Source: Rhizophagus clarus
Taxonomy: Eukaryota; Glomeromycota; Glomeromycetes; Glomerales; Glomeraceae
NCBI GenBank assembly: GCA_015698045.1
Contig: BLAL01000215.1
Coordinates: forward strand, 2,108,001-2,172,000
Reading direction: 5' to 3'
DNA: 64,000 nucleotides
Positions 1-10,023 of this stretch are shown here, piece by piece (the first letter of the stretch is position 1; each line of letters begins with the position of its first letter). The notes under the pieces are model-generated. The model was not told where the DNA came from. It saw only the letters and a list, made by a program, of their open reading frames with translations, and searched no databases. The translations under genes were made by a program, and so were the position numbers.

Positions 1-573
1 GAAATACTTATATATTAGTTTTTTTTATTAATATTGTTTAAATATTTGTAAAAATATAAATGTTTTTAAAAAAATACATTTGTTTTTATTTTTATAACAT
101 GATTTAAGGATTTTGGTTAAACGAAATAGATTTAGGAATCTTAAACAAAGTTATTCAGCAGATATGAAAATACTTGAATATTATTTTATTATAATAAAAT
201 AACTTTAATATTTGCAAGAATAGAGTAATTGGTATTTTTTTACAATAATGTATTTGAAAATTATTTTCCTTATTAAAATCTATGAACAAATTAAACAGAT
301 AAATAATCATTATTTTTAAAGTATAAATGAAGTTATTTTTTAAATATTTATTATAAAGAAAAATAATAAAATAATTTTGTTTTATAATAACATCAAAATT
401 ATTTCTGCTCTGCTAATTTTTGTTTTTTTTCTAAGGCAAATATTACATGACTGTTACATGTGATACTGATGAGTCAATCAAAATTTAAACACCACAAAAA
501 AATCACATGATAGTGAATTTTTTATAGTGATGCTAGGATAGTTGACACTATGTGCGACATATTTATAGTAGTA
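1..573. repeat. diverged ~175-bp tandem repeat, left part
   Basis: AT-rich units sharing the pieces GTTATTCAGCAG..TGAA.ATACTT and a following TAATATTT stretch. The clearest unit anchor here is at 151. The same anchor recurs at 3141, 3324, 3494 and 3670, so this appears to be one old satellite-like array later opened by the insertions at 574-1260 and 1719-2803. No coding sequence is visible. Confidence 0.45.
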
Positions 574-1260
574 TTTAGGGGATGGATAAATAACAGGGGA
601 GTCAACTCAGGATTATACAGACTTATTAATAACTAAGTCTTATTAAATTGGTTATACAAGCAAAATCCTATATTAAAATTGTATAAAAATTTATTTTTTT
701 CGATACATGTTTAAAGAAACATAGTTGATTTCAAAAGTTAAGTTTATTCATGTTAACTCTATATAGGTGAAGTATTTCTATTTAAATTGGACCACTGGTT
801 ATTTATTTATCAATTTTTATAAGTTTTTGCTCTTTAGTAGTAAAAAGTCAGAATTAATCTTGTTTTCTTTGAAAATTCCAATATAAAGTTATAAATATTT
901 TTATTTAAAACATTCAAAAATAGTGTTTTCTTTGTTAATTATGTAATATTTTCAAATGTATAATAAAATTTTTTATGACTTTGAGGTATTTTAAAAGCTT
1001 AATTGTATTTTTTAGAGGATATAGAAATGATATTTTGAAAAAAATCATATATTTACATAGTTTTAGATTTTACTGTTATGGCAGAAAAAATTTTTATTAT
1101 AATTAAAATCAATTATTAGCGATCTTTCACTTTAAACGTGGGGTAGTATTATATTATAATATGATTTCTTATAATTTTATATATGGCTTCAGTTCAGTCT
1201 TATGATCACTAATTTGTGTAATCCTGAGTTGGCCCCTCTATTATTTATCTATCCCCTAAA
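574..1260. mobile_element. non-autonomous DNA transposon (MITE-like), 687 bp
   Basis: Inverted arms of about 45 bp. The left arm starts TTTAGGGGATGGATAAATAA at 574 and runs through AACTCAGGATTA. The right arm, reverse-complemented from 1260, reads TTTAGGGGATAGATAAATAA and also runs through AACTCAGGATTA. The flanks are TAGTA at 569-573 and again at 1261-1265, so the target duplication is TAGTA or just TA. The interior has no ORF. Superfamily is unresolved. Confidence 0.75.
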
Positions 1261-1710
1261 TAGTATTAAAAATATACATTATAAATCTGAACACATCATC
1301 ATATTAAGTTTTGACTATATAAATTGTTATTAAAATTAGGATGTCTAAACTATCACGATTCCAGGCAAGAAGTCTTATGAGATTGTTAGTACTCTGAAAA
1401 TTTAAGCAATTCACAAAAGAAATGGAATTTTCAGTAGTTAGTTAAACACAGAAACTTTATGTATTACAGGTTATGTTCTGAATATTTGTATTTATTTTGC
1501 ATATATTAATAAAAAATTTTCTTGGCAAATTTTGCTAACTTCAGGAGAATTCTGAACAATATATATATAGGTAACAAAAAAATTTGCTTATTTATCATAT
1601 AAAATTTTTTTTTAAGTTATATAGAAATTTGCTTATTAGAAAGCAAGATATAAAAAAAGTCATAACTATAGATGCATAATAGGGAGTTAAAATTGTTAAA
1701 GTTATATATA
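1261..1710. other. AT-rich spacer, nothing recognised
   Basis: About 450 bp between two insertions. It resembles the diluted tandem repeat on either side (a run near 1540 resembles the repeat unit). No open frame, RNA or inverted repeat could be supported. Confidence 0.4.
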
Positions 1711-1718
1711 GATTTTAC

Positions 1719-2803
1719 TAGGGTTCTGATCAGTTTAGTTCAGTTCAGTTTTTGCAAAAACTGATACTAAACTGAATTAATTGGTATCGGTATTAATGAT
1801 TACTAAAACTGATCAGTAATTACCGAAAACTGAACTTATTTACTGAACGTTTTTAGTAAAAAAACATTTCACAACATTTTTTATTAAAGTGACAAAAAAA
1901 ATGTTGCGAGACGTTTTTTTATATTAAATCGTTTTATAAAAATGTTTCACAACGTTTTTAAATAAAAAGAAAAATAACATTGTGAAATGTTATTTTCTAT
2001 ATTAAATTTCCAATGTAAAAAACATTTCGCAACATTTTTTACAAGTTTTGCAAAAATAACATTGCGAAACATTATTTTTTTTATATCAAACGTTTATGTA
2101 AAAAATGTTTTACAACATTTTTTACAATGTTCGCAAAAATAACATTGCGAAATGTTATTTTTCATATTAAATTGTTTATGTAAAAAACGTTTTGCAACGT
2201 TTTTTACAAGTTCTGCAAAAATAACATTGCAAAATGTTATTTTTTTATCAAATCATTTATGTAAAAAATGTTTCGCAACATTTTTTACAAGTTTCGCAAA
2301 AATAATGTTGCGAAATGTTATTTTTTATCAAATCGTTTATGTAAAAAATGTTTTGCAACGTTTTTTACAATATTTGCAAAAATAATGTTGTGAAATATTA
2401 TTTTTTATCAAATCGTTTATATAAAAAACGTTTAAAAACAGTTTTTACAATGTTCGCAAAAATAACGTTGTGAAATGTTATTTTTTATTAAATCATTTAT
2501 GTAAAAAATGTTTCGCTATATTTTTTACAAGTTCCACAAAAATAACGTTGTAAAACGTTATTTTTTATATCAAACGTTTATGTAAAAAATGTTTTGCAAC
2601 ATTTTTTTTTAACTACATTATTTAATAAAAAGACATTTTTCTTATAAAAAAAATATTTTTATTATCGGTAAATCAGTTCAGTAAATCGCAAAACTGATAC
2701 TGAAACCGAAAATTTCAGTTTGATAAATCATAAAACTGAAACCGCTCTGATACTAAAACCAGTCAGTACGGTTTGGTAATTACCAAAACTGATCAGAGTC
2801 CTA
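1719..2803. mobile_element. hAT-like non-autonomous element, 1085 bp, repeat-filled
   Basis: The left end reads TAGGGTTCTGATCAGTTT and the right end, reverse-complemented, reads TAGGACTCTGATCAGTTT. An exact 8-bp duplication GATTTTAC flanks it at 1711-1718 and 2804-2811. Termini beginning TAGGG with 8-bp duplications are typical of hAT transposons. Subterminal copies of ACTGATAC and GATCAGT occur at both ends. There is no transposase; the core is a tandem hairpin array. Confidence 0.85.
1850..2620. repeat. 80-82-bp tandem array of paired hairpins
   Basis: About nine units. Anchors (CAAAAATAA) lie at 2134, 2216, 2297, 2377 and 2457, giving periods of 82, 81, 80 and 80 bp. Each unit carries two near-palindromes: AATAACATTGCGAAATGTTATT, and one built as AAAAAATGTTTCGCAAC followed by ATTTTTTAC. 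The short frames that read through the array are by-products of the period and are not genes. Confidence 0.8.
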
Positions 2804-2811
2804 GATTTTAC

Positions 2812-3790
2812 GTAGTAAGGGGTGATTTTCATACTACATATATATTATATAAGAAAAAATTTAATTTTACTTTATCTTTGCAGATCAAAAAAAAAAAAAA
2901 AAAAAAGAAAAAATTTAATTTTACTCATACTTTTAAAAATTTTTTTAAAAAGATATTTTCCTTTTTCAATATATTATTGATTTTATACACTTTAATTTTC
3001 ATAAAATTAAATATTATATTTATAAAAAAAATACATTTTTTATAATAATATTTTCTTATTCTTATTTTTTGTTTACTAAATTTAACTATATATAAAATAA
3101 ATTTTAGTTTAATGAAATCACTTTTTATATTTAAGTAAAACTGTTTAGCAATATCAAAAGTACTCAGATCTTAATTTTCTTAAGACTAGGTATAATATTT
3201 ATAAAGAAATTTGTATTTTTCAAATAGTATTAATTCCAAATTTTTTTTTTTCTCTCTTTTAACTTCAGGATGTAATTACATCACTTTGATCAAATAAAAT
3301 CACTTTTTTCTGCTTAAGTAAAGTTATTCAGCAGAATTGAATATACTTATATATTAATTTTTATAATGATTGGCATAATATTTATAAAGTATTGACTATT
3401 TTTATATTATTAATTTTTTTGTGAAAATCTGTTTTGCAACTTCAGAGTGTAATTTCACTACTTTAATCAAATAAAATTACCTTTTTCTTAAAGTTGTTTA
3501 GCGAGATTGAATTTACTTATAGTAAAATTTTAGGATAATTAGATTAATATTTGTGAAAATCAACCAAGTTTTATACTTTCAATTATTTATCGTTTATTTG
3601 ATTTTTAATTTTAAAGTGTAATTTTACTATTTTTGGTTAAATGAAATTAACTTTTTGTGCTTAAGTAAGTTGATCAGAACAGTTGAAAATAATTGTGTTT
3701 TATTTTTTATAACTCTAGATATAATATTTATTGAAAAGTTAGTATCCCTATAACAGTATTAATTTTTAAATTTTTAATATTTTACGTATT
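2812..3790. repeat. diverged ~175-bp tandem repeat, right part
   Basis: Four degenerate units anchored at 3141, 3324, 3494 and 3670 (periods 183, 170 and 176 bp). Each has the order: TTCAG.GTGTAATT..ACTACTTT, then ATCAAATAAAATCAC, then CTTAAGTAAAGTT.TT.AGCAG, then TTGAATAT. A poly-A run lies near 2890. The stretch 3790-4017 is AT-rich with nothing recognised. Confidence 0.5.
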
Positions 3791-4017
3791 TAAATTAATT
3801 TGTAATTTGTGAATCAATTGCAAAAATTTCATATACAATTTTGGTGCAAAATTTTATTAATCACTATTACTTTTTTTAGTACGTATTTTTTCATTCTTGA
3901 ACAACCATCTTTTTACATATATTTAAATACAATAAAAACATTTGTAATACATAGAATTTATCCTGACATTTTCAACAATATATTTTTTAAAAAAATTTTA
4001 TAATAAATTTTTTTACT

Positions 4018-5186
4018 TTTATTTGGCAGTTTTCCAGATTCTTGCTAAGAGTGCTGTATTATTAGCATATAGTACACACGCATATACTATCAAAAACTTT
4101 CTTAAAGCACTGTCTGAACACTTTTTTCACGTAACTGTACTGCGTAATAGGCTATCTAGCCTAGGGATTGGAATCAAAAATTGAATCTTTTCAGTATTTT
4201 TTTTTATAAATGATCAGCTTAACTTTGAATCAATTTCTAATTATAGCATAAACAATCAGTATTTGGCCTGTATTGAAAATCACTTTGGAATCAGGTCGGC
4301 TAATATGTAAAAAATTTTTCAGAATCGATTCTCAGAATTGATTTTATTATATTTTGTCAATTTTTGATTAATCGATTTCAATCCCTAATCTAGCCCTATA
4401 TAGTCATTACTTTTGGTATGTCAGAACTTTCAATTTCTCCTTCTTGCGCTTTTAAAGTCAATAAATCTCACAGATCTTGAGCAGTTATTCTGTGGCTTTT
4501 GTCAACATTTCCAACCAAAAAACATTCTTCTAAAATAGCAGATATATTTTTTTTATACGTTTTCTGCTACCTTTTTTCCATATTTTTAAGCTTCTTTAGT
4601 CGTCCAGCCACTTGTTAATGGGAATTCAGTTGCACCTAAAGGTCTGCAATATACAAAATATTAGTTCTATATGTATATATTTGAGCTAAAAATATATCTA
4701 ATTTACCTTATGTTGTTGTATTCTTTATTTGGCATACTTTGATTTTTTAGACGTGATCCTAAAAAAACTAGAAAGTTTATAATGATCAGAATTAAAAAAT
4801 CACAGTATGTATTTACCTTCTTTTTTTAAAAGTTTCTTATATTAATTCTTTGTCTAAAATTTCTACTAACTTTTGTCTCTTATTTTGATTTCCATAATTA
4901 ATTTCCCAATTTCCCAATTTACTAGTTAGTTCTTGTAATAGTAACCATTTTAGACAAACTCCTAATATGTCAATATAAGGAGACAGATATATAACTTATG
5001 CAACTAGAATAAATTCTGTATATGAGAACAGAGGTAAGAAAATGCAATAAGTTCAATAGATAACATTTTGACATGTAATTTTTCTATTATATAAAAAACT
5101 AATTCTGAAATAAATGTTAAGTGAAAATACAAAAGCTCAACAAGTACCACTACAATATTTGGCATAAGTAGTTTTAGTATATTCAA
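4018..5186 (-). pseudogene. decayed multi-exon gene of unknown function, split by a MITE
   Basis: Read on the minus strand, short conserved-looking blocks are joined by good splice sites. In order they include QELTSKLGNWEINYGNQ, QKLVEILDKELI, SRLKNQSMPNKEYNNI, RPLGATEFPLTSGWTTKEA, ILEECFLVGNVDKSHRITAQ and EGEIESSDIPKVMTI. An exon end with a GTAAAT donor near 4706 and a TTGCAG acceptor near 4649 keep the frame. After removing the 226-bp MITE the frame continues as GxIAYYAVQLREKSVQTVL, with TAG where Q and W would be expected. Further stops and frame changes show decay. A 60-codon open frame at 5004-5186 on the same strand may be a further upstream piece. The blocks resemble a family I recall as common in Rhizophagus, but I cannot name a function. 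Confidence 0.55.
4162..4387. mobile_element. hAT-like MITE, 226 bp
   Basis: The left end is TAGGGATTGGAATC and the right end, reverse-complemented, is TAGGGATTGAAATCG. The exact 8-bp duplication ATCTAGCC occurs at 4154-4161 and 4388-4395. Several GAATCGATTCT-like palindromes lie inside. It interrupts the minus-strand pseudogene described for this region. Confidence 0.85.
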
Positions 5187-5282
5187 TAAATATACACCAC
5201 TCTACCTGATGCATGTGGAATGGGTATTTTCCATGGAGATTTTAAATTTGTTGATTCGCACAGGTCGAATGAAAAAAAATCG

Positions 5283-5905
5283 TCAAAAATCGGCAGTCCG
5301 ATTTTTAACCGATTTTTGGATATATTTGTCTGATTTGTGGCTTTTTAAAGCCAATTTTATGGCGCGAATTGTTTGTGATCGGAAATACGTTATTTATGAA
5401 CAAAAAATCGGAATGCCGATTTTGGCAGATTTTGCGAAAATCGGCATTCCGATTTTAAAATAAACATGTCGATAGCTAAAAATAAGACTGCCGGTTTATA
5501 GCTATATTTGTCCTATTTATGGCATTTTGCTGCCAATTTTATGGCACGTATTGTTGGCAATCGGAAATTCTTTTATTTTTATCGACATAAATCGGAATAC
5601 CGTTTTAAAATTATAATTGCCGATTCTCGCAAAATCAGAACGCCGATTTTTAAATAATCATGCCAAATCTCCTAAAATCGGATTACCAAGTTTAATTCAG
5701 TATAAACATTTCAAAAATAGTTTATGCCGATTTATATATCGGATCTTTTTATTATCGATTTTCTCATAATTCATAATTACTATTATTGTCTGGTTTTTTA
5801 GCTCGGTAGAAACATTTCAAAAATAGTTTATGCCGATTTATATATCGGATCTTTCTATTATCGATTTTCTCGTAATTCATAATTACTATTATTGTCCGGT
5901 TTTAT
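5283..5905. repeat. left subterminal repeats of the CACTA element
   Basis: Many direct and inverted copies of a motif around AAAATCGGCATTCCGATTTT, including two adjoining ~20-bp near-palindromes at 5404-5456. There are two loose copies of a longer unit with GCCAATTTTATGGC (around 5350 and 5530) and a nearly perfect tandem pair of 106 bp (5700-5805 and 5806-5905). In CACTA elements such arrays bind the accessory protein; that role is inferred here. From 5906 to 6290 there is AT-rich sequence rich in TAT trinucleotides with no gene. Confidence 0.75.
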
Positions 5906-6290
5906 TTTATTTTTCCATTTTCGATAATTGATTTATATTTAATATTTAATATGTATGATATATAATATGTATGCTATTATTTTATAATATATACTGCAAT
6001 TTATGATATATTTATTATTATTATATTATTATATTGTCCATATTATTATTATTATATTACTATATTGTTCTTATTATTATATTATTATTATGTATAGAAT
6101 GTTTATATAAAATATATTAAAATCATATTTATCTCGTCATGTTACTTATAAATGGCTATAAAATAACCAGTGCTCTAAAAAAGAGATTAATAGGATAGAA
6201 ACGATATTAGAGAGTTAATTTATAAACAACGGAATTTAAATCACTCAAAATACAAGCAGTTGATTTTAAATGATGAAACAAATACCTAAA

Positions 6291-8340
6291 TTATGTACGT
6301 CTTCTGATATCGACCGGTACTTCTAAGTAAAAGGGACCTTGGTGCTCATCTATTTCTAAATTACCATTATTATCATCGTTTTGTTCTTCATTAGTTCCAT
6401 CATTTTTATCAGCATTACCATTATTGCCATCATCGTTATTATCACCATTACCATTATTGCCATCATCGTTATTATCATCATTACCATTATTATCATCATC
6501 GTTATTATCACCGTCGTTATCCTCATCATCATCATCATCATCAGATTCTGGTTCAATCCACCTTGATGATATCCACCAATTAGCCATGTCTTGTGTTGGT
6601 CTGCTTTTTTTATCGATATCGTCTAGACGGTAACGTTTGCGACTTAACCCAGTTCCGATGCTTACTCCGATCTCGTCCGCTCGAAATAAGATTCTTTTAA
6701 CCTAATGATAAATTTATAACTTATTAGCATAAACGCCTATGTTTTAAACTTTCGCAACTTTACGTACTCTAGAAGACCTCCACTCCTTATTGTGAATCTT
6801 AATTACAGAATTTGTACTTATCAACCTTCCTGATCTTATGTTATCGTTACGCTCTTCATTTGCCAAAACTTCGTCTTCAGTAGACCATTCATCTGAATGG
6901 ACTTCTGCGGTATTTACTGCCTTTTCGCAATCTTTAATAAATACTTCCCTAGTCATATTTTCAGGATGACAATCATCTAGAATGCTGTCTTGCGTGAAGA
7001 TCATGTGTTGGAGACCTTTGCGTCTTCTTGTCATTTTCTATTAAAGAGTAAATTAAAATAATTAATAGATTATATACATTGTCATTTTAAATAATGAATT
7101 TCACACCTGATCTCTCCTCGACGTCATGTGTTGCCGTTTATTGTGTTCATCTATCTTACCCTCCTTTTTTAATTTCCAAATCTCCCGCCGTGATTTGTGT
7201 AGCTGTTTTATTACTTTTAAAAGTTCTGTATCGTATACCTCTAATGAAGGAGGCATCGCTGCTTTGACGGCTGGTAGAAGCTTCTTATTTATCGACTTTT
7301 TTTGTTTACTAAATGTCTTTGACGTGTCAAAAAGAATCGACGAATCAAGGTTGTTTATAATATGGATTACCTCATCCTATTTAATATAACACTCATTTTT
7401 TAACGATCAATACAAAAGAGAAATATTTAATAAAATAAAGATATATTTACATGAACGGTTTTTTTGAAATTTTTATCAGTTATTGGAGGAAGGGCACGCC
7501 GATTCTCTCTGGACAGAACTGGGGATAGGCTTCTATTTCTTGGTCCTTCACTCGTTCTTTCTTCCGTTAGCACTTCCACACGTTTGGTAAGATTTGAAAT
7601 CATGCTTCTTAATTCGCTGACTTCTCTGTTGTTAGCACCTATTATAAATCAGTATTTAATATAAATCATTTAGTATAAAAAATTTTACGTGCAAGTAAGT
7701 AAAGAAACGTGAAAGAAATACTACCGCTCGCTGGAGGTGAAGAAGAAGGAATTGTTAAAGATAGATCGGTTAAAGATCCTATAACAATAACGTTAAATTG
7801 GTATAGTATAAGTAAAATGAAATTTAATTAGCACTAATATAAAACAATATTACTTTTTGTAATTGATCTCCCTCTAGAGACATTTTGATAGTTTCGATTA
7901 TGTTGAGATTGAGAGCGTGATTGATGTCGATGAGGGGAATGAGAGCGAGATCGAGATCGACATTGATGGGAATGAGAATGATGGGAACGATGAGGGGAGC
8001 GAGATCGACGTTGATGAGAATGAGAATGATGGGAACGATGAGGGGAGCGAGAGCGATGGGAACATGATCGTTGGGAACGATGAGGGGAGCGAGAGCGATG
8101 GGAACGCGATCGTTGGGATTCGGAATGATAATAACAAGATTTGGATCGAGATGGGCGAGATCGAGGTTGACGAGTCGTTGAGCGAGATTTTGAGCGACTA
8201 CGAGATCGATTAATATGAGTTTGATGCCGAGATTGACGAGATTGGGAACGGGAACTAGATTCATTTCGTTGAGATCTAATATGAGGATGAGAGCCATCAC
8301 GAGAAATAGGAATTAAATTTAAAGGTTTGAATTTTCTCAT
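6291..8340 (-). CDS. RS-rich / acidic accessory protein of the CACTA element, 6 exons
   Basis: Exons on the minus strand: 8340-7854, 7778-7725, 7638-7451, 7376-7107, 7037-6768 and 6701-6291 (stop). Every join keeps the frame and uses GT..AG sites, giving 559 residues. Residues ~17-160 are arginine/serine repeats (SHRSRSPHRS type). Residues ~185-207 look like a short coiled coil (REVSELRSMISNLTKRVEVL). A basic middle follows (HKSRREIWKLKKEGKID, MTRRRKGLQHMIF). Residues ~424-476 end in MANWWISSRW, and a long Asp/Asn tract covers ~477-536. I recognise no catalytic domain. Being divergent from the transposase inside the same element suggests the DNA-binding accessory role of TnpA-like proteins (inference). 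The start at 8340 is the first ATG; GTAAGT sites near 8411 and 8927 on this strand suggest a spliced leader, so the true start could lie upstream. Confidence 0.75.
7917..8120. repeat. in-frame minisatellite encoding the RS repeats
   Basis: Imperfect direct repeats built on GATGAGGGGAGCGAGA and GATGGGAACG, in phase with the minus-strand reading frame, code the repeated RSRSPHRS blocks. This stretch is much more GC-rich than its surroundings, and open frames on other strands here are by-products. Confidence 0.75.
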
Positions 8341-9989
8341 TATGATATTGATAATTTGATAATTTAAAGATTAAACAAGAAACAAAGGCTCTATATATAA
8401 CCGTTACTTACGTCTTCTGAACCATTTTCGTTATCGTCTGATTAAAATAAAAGATAGATTAAATTAATAAGACTCGTTATCATTTAATAAAATATATCGC
8501 TATCAATATTAATTAAAATAAATCAATAAATTAAATAAACTTGATATTATATCGCTTTCAATTAATTAAAATGTATTATTTAAAATAATCAGTAAACTAC
8601 ATTAATTAAATTAAGATAAATCAATCAATATTTAAATATATCAGTAAACTAGATATTATATCGCTATCAATTAATTAAAATATATCAATAAACTAAATAT
8701 TATAGCGTTATCAATTAATAGAATATATCAATAAATTAATTAAAATATATCAGTAAACAATTAATAATTAAAAATATCAATAAATTAATTAAAATATATC
8801 AATAAAGTATATCAATGAATTAATTAAAATATATTAATAAACTAAATATTATATCATTATCATAAATAACATGTCCAAATTAGTAATAACACATTTGAAG
8901 CTTGATAAAGTTATACTTACGGAAGCTGGTTTTTCTGACAGGAAATATAATTGGCGAAAAGAAATATGCTTACTTTGTTAAGCCGATGAAAATAAGGCGA
9001 AAAATAAGGTGAAAAATATCGTCAACCATTAACGAAAAAAACGAAAGGCAACAAAGAAAATTTGTTGCATCGTACTAAAACGTGAAGAAAAAAGAAAGAA
9101 AGCGTGGTAAACGTACGCAAATGTACCATACTCACGAGCAAATTTATAGTAAACGTAAACAAATTAGAAATCACCGATTTGTAGAACGTGCATGGTAAAC
9201 GCGGTAAACGCAAACAAACTTTATAGCTCCTGCCAATCACGTCGGGTGACATTTATGCACTATCTAGTCACGTGGTATTAACAAACTGTACGTCTGTGCC
9301 AACTGCCAAGGGCAAAAGAAGAATTAAAGATTTATTAAAACAATTCTATTAATTAACAAGTAATTTTAACCATGACTGATTGTTAGAATAAACGTATATA
9401 TGCTATAACTCAACGTATTATTGTAAGCGACTCAATAAAAGATAAAATAATAAATATTTGATATCTCGTTAACAGCTTTAAATGATACTGATGTACTAGA
9501 AATTGACGACTTGAAAGAAAATATATAAAAAAAAAATGAAATATAGTTTTTCCTAATTTTTGATATATTCGAAAGAATAGGCCAAGTGTTAAATTTTGAT
9601 GTTGTTGCAGTTGCGAACAACTAAGACACTTTTTTTATAACTCTCGCATTTTGATCTGTGAATAGGAAATTGCTACATCTCTACTTAAATTATTTGGATC
9701 TTTCGAATTCGTGATGATATATGAGATTTATTAGTAAGTCGATTGACATGTTTCAAGAATCGGATTAATTGAATTTGAAAAAATTTTCTAGTATAATTAT
9801 ACCCCTTAATACCAAATTTAATTAGAGAATTAGCAAAAATAAAATTATATTTTAGTATTTGATAAAATACATTGGTCTTGACATCATTGTCATGTGTTAT
9901 TATCAAAATAGCTTAATTACCAAGCTGTGCCTTGACAAAAATGGACCAAGAATCGGGATTGCCGAACCAATTAGATTGATTTGCAATTC

Positions 9990-10020
<31 letters not shown>
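8341..10020. promoter_or_regulatory. divergent intergenic / leader region of the CACTA genes
   Basis: Separates the two element genes, so it should hold both promoters. On the minus strand a strong donor (CC followed by GTAAGTATAAC) at ~8931 and an acceptor TTTTAATCAG near 8447 bound a ~480-bp AT-rich stretch full of AATATATCAATAAATTAA repeats, best read as a leader intron. A 26-nt piece then ends at another GTAAGT (~8411). On the plus side a ~28-base poly-A run ends exactly at the transposase ATG. No TATA box could be singled out in such AT-rich DNA. Confidence 0.4.

Positions 10021-10023
<3 letters not shown>

Noticed and set aside
2152-2385. 77-codon frame with repeated peptide units
   Set aside because: Product of the 80-82-bp hairpin array.
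6381-6633. Ile- and Ser-rich plus-strand frames
   Set aside because: Antisense of the Asp/Asn tract of the accessory gene.
7126-7389. 87-codon plus-strand frame
   Set aside because: Lies antisense to exon 4 of the accessory gene and has no features of its own.
7917-8213. 98-codon acidic plus-strand frame
   Set aside because: Antisense shadow of the RS repeats, which belong to the well-supported spliced minus-strand gene.
9859-10020. 54-codon upstream extension of the transposase
   Set aside because: It would encode a poly-lysine stretch from a poly-A run; the ATG at 10021 is more plausible.
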